A stretch of 21,478 bases of DNA from the NCBI GenBank assembly GCA_009602725.1, contig WELB01000003.1, positions 289,098 through 310,575 of the forward strand, given 5' to 3'. A program made the position numbers and the translations under genes. The notes under the pieces were generated by a model. The model was not told the DNA's origin. It did not search any database and saw only the letters and a list, made by a program, of their open reading frames with translations. Within the stretch, counting starts at the first letter, position 1. Every line of letters begins with the position of its first letter. This stretch comes from Spirogloea muscicola (Eukaryota; Streptophyta; Zygnematophyceae; Spirogloeales; Spirogloeaceae). Below, piece by piece: positions 18,280-21,478 of this stretch.

Positions 18280-21200
18280 CTATCGAATGGAAGCGGCGGC
18301 AGAGCCGGTGCTGTTGGCAGTGCCATCACTGCCAGCATTGGCCGTGGCTGATGGAGCCTGTGGAGGGGGTTGGTGTTGCGAGAAGAGCATCGGCCAGAGC
18401 GGCGGAATGGGAGGAGAGGGCCCCGTACTGGGCTGGCCGACACCTGCACCGGCTCCTCCGGCCATCCTGGTGAAGGCCTCAGCTGCTGCGGCCGCCACAG
18501 CGAGTGACTCCCCGCCGGGTGGCATCCCGCAGGTGGCGCTGCCGGGGCTCCGCTGGTCTGCAGCCGCTTGATGGTGGTGGTGGTGGTTGTGCTGCTGCTG
18601 CTGCTGCTGCTGCTGTGAGTGGAGTTGCAGGAAGTTCTGGGGCAAGTGTGGGGCGAACATGCTGGTCCACGGCCCGACACCACCGATAAACGGCCAGAGG
18701 CTGTGCGGAAATCCTGGGAAGCCCGGGGGTGGGCGGGAGGCAGCAGCCGCCGCGGCAGCCATGGCGCTCATGGCCGCTGCCGAGGGCATGGAGGTCCCAA
18801 CAGGCGACGAGCCCAGCTGCTGCTGCTGCTGGTGGTGGGTATGGTGCTGCTCCTGCACCTCCCGCTGTCGCTCCCGCTCCCGCTCCTGCTCCCGCTCCCG
18901 ATCGTGCTGCTGGTCGCGGTCCTGCCCGCGCTCCTGGTCCTGCTCGCGCTCCCGCCCCCGCTCCAGACTAGCCGACCTCTCCCAGTCCACCATGTGGAGT
19001 GACGGCGGCAGCAGCGATAGGACCTTTCCTCCTGCCAGGAGAGGGGACTGGGACAAGCCTGCTCCTGCCGCTGCCGCCGCAGCTGCCGCAGGTGCCGAAA
19101 GAAATGGCGGAATTAGCGGGATTGTGTGGAGCGCCTCCTCCTTTGGCCTGTCTACACCATCCAGCGGTCCTCGGCCGTCCTTACCCTGAGCGCTGAAGCC
19201 GGCTGCTCGACTGTCAGAGATGCCCGATAGCGGAAGAACCGGTTGGTACGCCTGGTGGGAGGAGACCGGCGGCGGTGGTGGCGGCGGAGGTAGCGGTGGC
19301 GGCTGCTGCCACATCGAGTGTGAGATGTCCTGGAACAGACGTGGGTCCATGAGCCCCGTGAACGGGTACGGGAAAGGTGGCCGGCTAGCTGCAGCTGCCG
19401 CCGCTGCAGCTGCTCCGCCAGTGAGCACCATGTTGCCGCCGCTCCCAGATGCAGCAGCGGCTTGAAGGAAGGCTGACGTCTGCTGGCTATCCAGTCTATC
19501 GCGCGCCTGGCCGCTGGAAGTGTCTCTGTCGCGCTCCTCTTTCACGAGGTAGTCTACGGTCATGCTCGAAGCTCCTGGAAGGTACAGCGGGAGGGCGCCA
19601 CTGGGCCGGTGGTCACCGAGGAGCTGCGGCAGGTGGAGGTGCGGCGGCGTGGAGTCCCGCGATTGCGGTGACAGCACCAAGGCCTGCTGCTGCAGCATCG
19701 CCGCCTGCTCGGCGGCGGCGTCGCTGGCAGCTGCACGCGATGCGCACACTCGGCCCAGGGCAGCAGCTGTGACGGGAAATGCCTTCTCGGGGGGCACCGC
19801 CGGTGTGTAATTAGCCGGCAGCAGGTCGTCGAGATTCTCCAGGAGCTCTTTGTACACCTTCCGCAGCGTCACCTGCACAGCCAAAGTAGAACAAGATCAC
19901 CCACAGAGCAGAGCAGACCTGACTCGAGTCAAGGTTCCTACAGAGTGCTTATCTAGGCGCACCAACGTGCTGCAGCACCAGCTACAAGCACGAAGGCGCA
20001 GCTAGACCCTCTTGAACACGACAGATGACCTTCTAGCGAGGGAGTGTGGCTGGCACCTCGGTCAAGCCCGTTGCTTTGCAGATCTCTGTCTGCGTCTTCT
20101 TCTTGTCCTCAAGCTGGCAGGAAAGATAGATAGCGGCAGCCGAGATGCTCATGGGGTTACGCCTCGTGCACAGGCTCTTGGAAAGTACCACCTCGCCGAT
20201 GTGAGTCGCAAGATCCTGCCAAGAGATGATGAGGTGCAAACCCACGTGTCAATGGGCATGTTTCAGTCTTGCTTAGGTTCTATCAACGCATTGCTCAATC
20301 GAATGTCCTACCCAGCACATTGCTTCATTGCCTGATAGAGCAAGCACAAAGTGGCATCTCAAGTGTGACAGTTTAGTTCCATCCAACTAGATCCTGGCGC
20401 TTGATGATATTGCAGCAAGCCGTTTTGCTTGCTCTACATACTCCGGCGTCAGGCAAGCAACGGCAAGCTCCAACATCTCAAGAGGCCCGACTGACCTGCG
20501 TAGATTTCTGGAGCTGCAGAATGCCGCAGAAGCGGGGCATGTGCACGGAGATGGAGTTGGTGCTTGCGGGCTGGCTCAACTTGAGGGCGTCAGTCAGCAT
20601 CCGCAGGTGCCGACCAATTTCTTTCTGCGGCACCCCGGCAGCGCTTGACACCTCCTGCACTGCGTCACCACATGTCAGCTCAACTGCAAGATACAGGCAC
20701 TGAGAGGCAAAGGAAGACAGACGTAGCTGCCAACCACTGAATGCACTTACAAATAGTGATGCAATGCACAAGCGGACACCAAGATACAAACCATAGCCGA
20801 CTGCGCAAAGCTTGCAAAAGAATGCGCAAGGCCACTACAGTGCTTATAGCTAATCAAGCAAGGAAGCAGGCAGTGGGCTTTTCACCTGCAGCGGCCGGCT
20901 TTCATGAAGCTCGCGCATGGCCTGCACAAGCGCCGCCGTGGCGAGTGCCTCGATGTTGCGGTTCTTCATCATGGCCGTGGCAGAGCAGTCCTGGAACATG
21001 CGCACGCCACGGTCGAAGATATATCGCTCCAGGCCGAGGATGGACGCCACCTCCAGCATCTACGCACGGGCATGCCCATGTAGCACTTCAGCAGTTGCTG
21101 AGACCTGAGTCTCCACTGCAGTTTGACGTGTTGGCACACGCACACTCGTTGAATAGCGTCTGCATACCAGATTAGCTAGACAACTACTGATTCACCTGAA

Positions 21201-21282
21201 AGTAGGCGCGCAGAAAGTCGGCGGTGCTTGGGCCACTCTGAGTGTGCAGCATGTCTCCCACAAGCCGCTCCAGCTCGGCCAG
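18280..21282 (-). CDS. pBrp: Plant-specific TFIIB-related protein (pBrp), N-terminus missing, very long C-terminal tail
   Basis: TFIIB-family transcription initiation factor. Minus-strand exons: 21282–21196, 21059–20886, 20654–20496, 20215–20057 and 19872–18280, all phase 0, giving 723 residues in view. Exons 1–3 give the first cyclin repeat (ASILGLERYIFDRGVRMF, MKNRNIEALATAALVQAMRE, EVSSAAGVPQKEIGRHLRML). Exons 3–5 give the second: STNSISVHMPRFC, THIGEVVLSKSLCTRRNPMS, ISAAAIYLSCQLEDKKKTQT, EICKATGLTEVTLRKVYKEL and NYTPAVPPEKAFP. The last blocks are typical of pBrp rather than general TFIIB. Arabidopsis pBrp is reported at the plastid envelope and in the nucleus, and pBrp has been linked to RNA polymerase I. 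The zinc ribbon is not seen; it should lie right of 21282. The last exon then continues for about 495 low-complexity residues, unusually long for the family. Confidence 0.88.
18560..18616 (-). repeat. CAG/CAC trinucleotide run coding poly-Gln then poly-His in pBrp
   Basis: The plus strand shows (GGT)n then (GCT/CTG)n. In the pBrp frame this gives eight Gln, HN, then five His, a microsatellite inside coding sequence. A second, shorter Gln run lies at about 18819–18833. Confidence 0.85.
18838..18985 (-). repeat. Arg/Glu/Gln/Asp repeat block in the pBrp tail
   Basis: Degenerate six-base repeats on the plus strand (CTCCCGCTCCCG, CTCCTGCTC) code in the pBrp frame for GREREQDQERGQDRDQ, then DREREQERERERQREVQEQ. 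It is a mixed-charge low-complexity segment, possibly helical, of about 45 residues. Confidence 0.8.
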
Positions 21283-21478
21283 CTGCCCAGAAATAGTACT
21301 GCGTGAGAGGGCATGGGGGGGTAACGGCAGTCAGCGCAGCGAGCGATGGAGCTGGCCATGCTACCCTGCCCTCGCGATGTGAGTAGCAGGATTGCAGTGA
21401 AGTGCCACGAGCCACGATGCAGGAGGAGCCTATGTGCGCAGGAAAGGGAGGGAGGTAGGGAGGGAGGGGAGAGAGGGG
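21283..21478. other. Right-edge sequence upstream of the pBrp exon
   Basis: Presumably pBrp intron or 5' sequence. No zinc-ribbon pattern convincingly joins the exon at 21282, although a short minus-strand frame has one Cys-x2-Cys (RCADCR, near 21335). The last ~40 bases are a purine tract of repeated GGGAGGGAGG. Confidence 0.4.

Noticed and set aside
18587-19189. Long plus-strand open frames (up to 200 codons) rich in Cys, Arg and Ser
   Set aside because: They are antisense shadows of the pBrp tail; trinucleotide repeats keep several frames open. Only the minus frame continues the conserved cyclin fold.

Overview
This looks like nuclear DNA of a green alga. Five plant-type genes can be read, all split by short introns with ordinary GT–AG borders (one GC–AG). 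They include two markers of the photosynthetic green lineage: CURT1 (thylakoid curvature) and pBrp (plant-specific TFIIB-related protein). Exons are GC-rich, and there is no operon structure or Shine-Dalgarno pattern. I worked out the exon models by hand from splice motifs, reading-frame continuity and recall of the protein families. No search was run.

Layout, left to right. 114–3390 (+): a complete seven-exon arginyl-tRNA–protein transferase (ATE1). 3883–5841 (−): a SWIM-plus-RING E3 ubiquitin ligase of the ZSWIM2 type, convergent with ATE1. 5842–6240: a GC-rich divergent upstream region. 6390–7745: nested, degenerate retroelement 3' ends. 7805: a single undetermined base. 7964–9257 (+): the recognisable part of a DUF2993 (LmeA-like) protein. 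9258–11394: no gene I can support. 11395–15480: a second, larger pile of nested, 5'-truncated retroelement copies on both strands. 15886–17602 (+): a complete five-exon CURT1. 18280–21282 (−): pBrp, convergent with CURT1, with its N-terminus outside or not found in the window.

The genes have no obvious shared pathway: protein arginylation, ubiquitination, probable lipid binding, thylakoid shaping and transcription initiation. ATE1 and the E3 could both touch protein turnover, but nothing in the sequence links them.

The two most notable things are these. (1) The retroelement graveyard is built from related coding tails ending in Leu-Leu-(Thr/Ser)-Arg-(Gly/Asn)-Tyr-stop, followed by a conserved GGGCTGG…CCAGCCC stem-loop and a short terminal motif. 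Some insertions consist of nothing but the last ~16–40 bp of an element, yet still have target-site repeats and an identifiable empty site. (2) The pBrp gene carries a C-terminal tail of about 500 residues that is highly repetitive and probably disordered.
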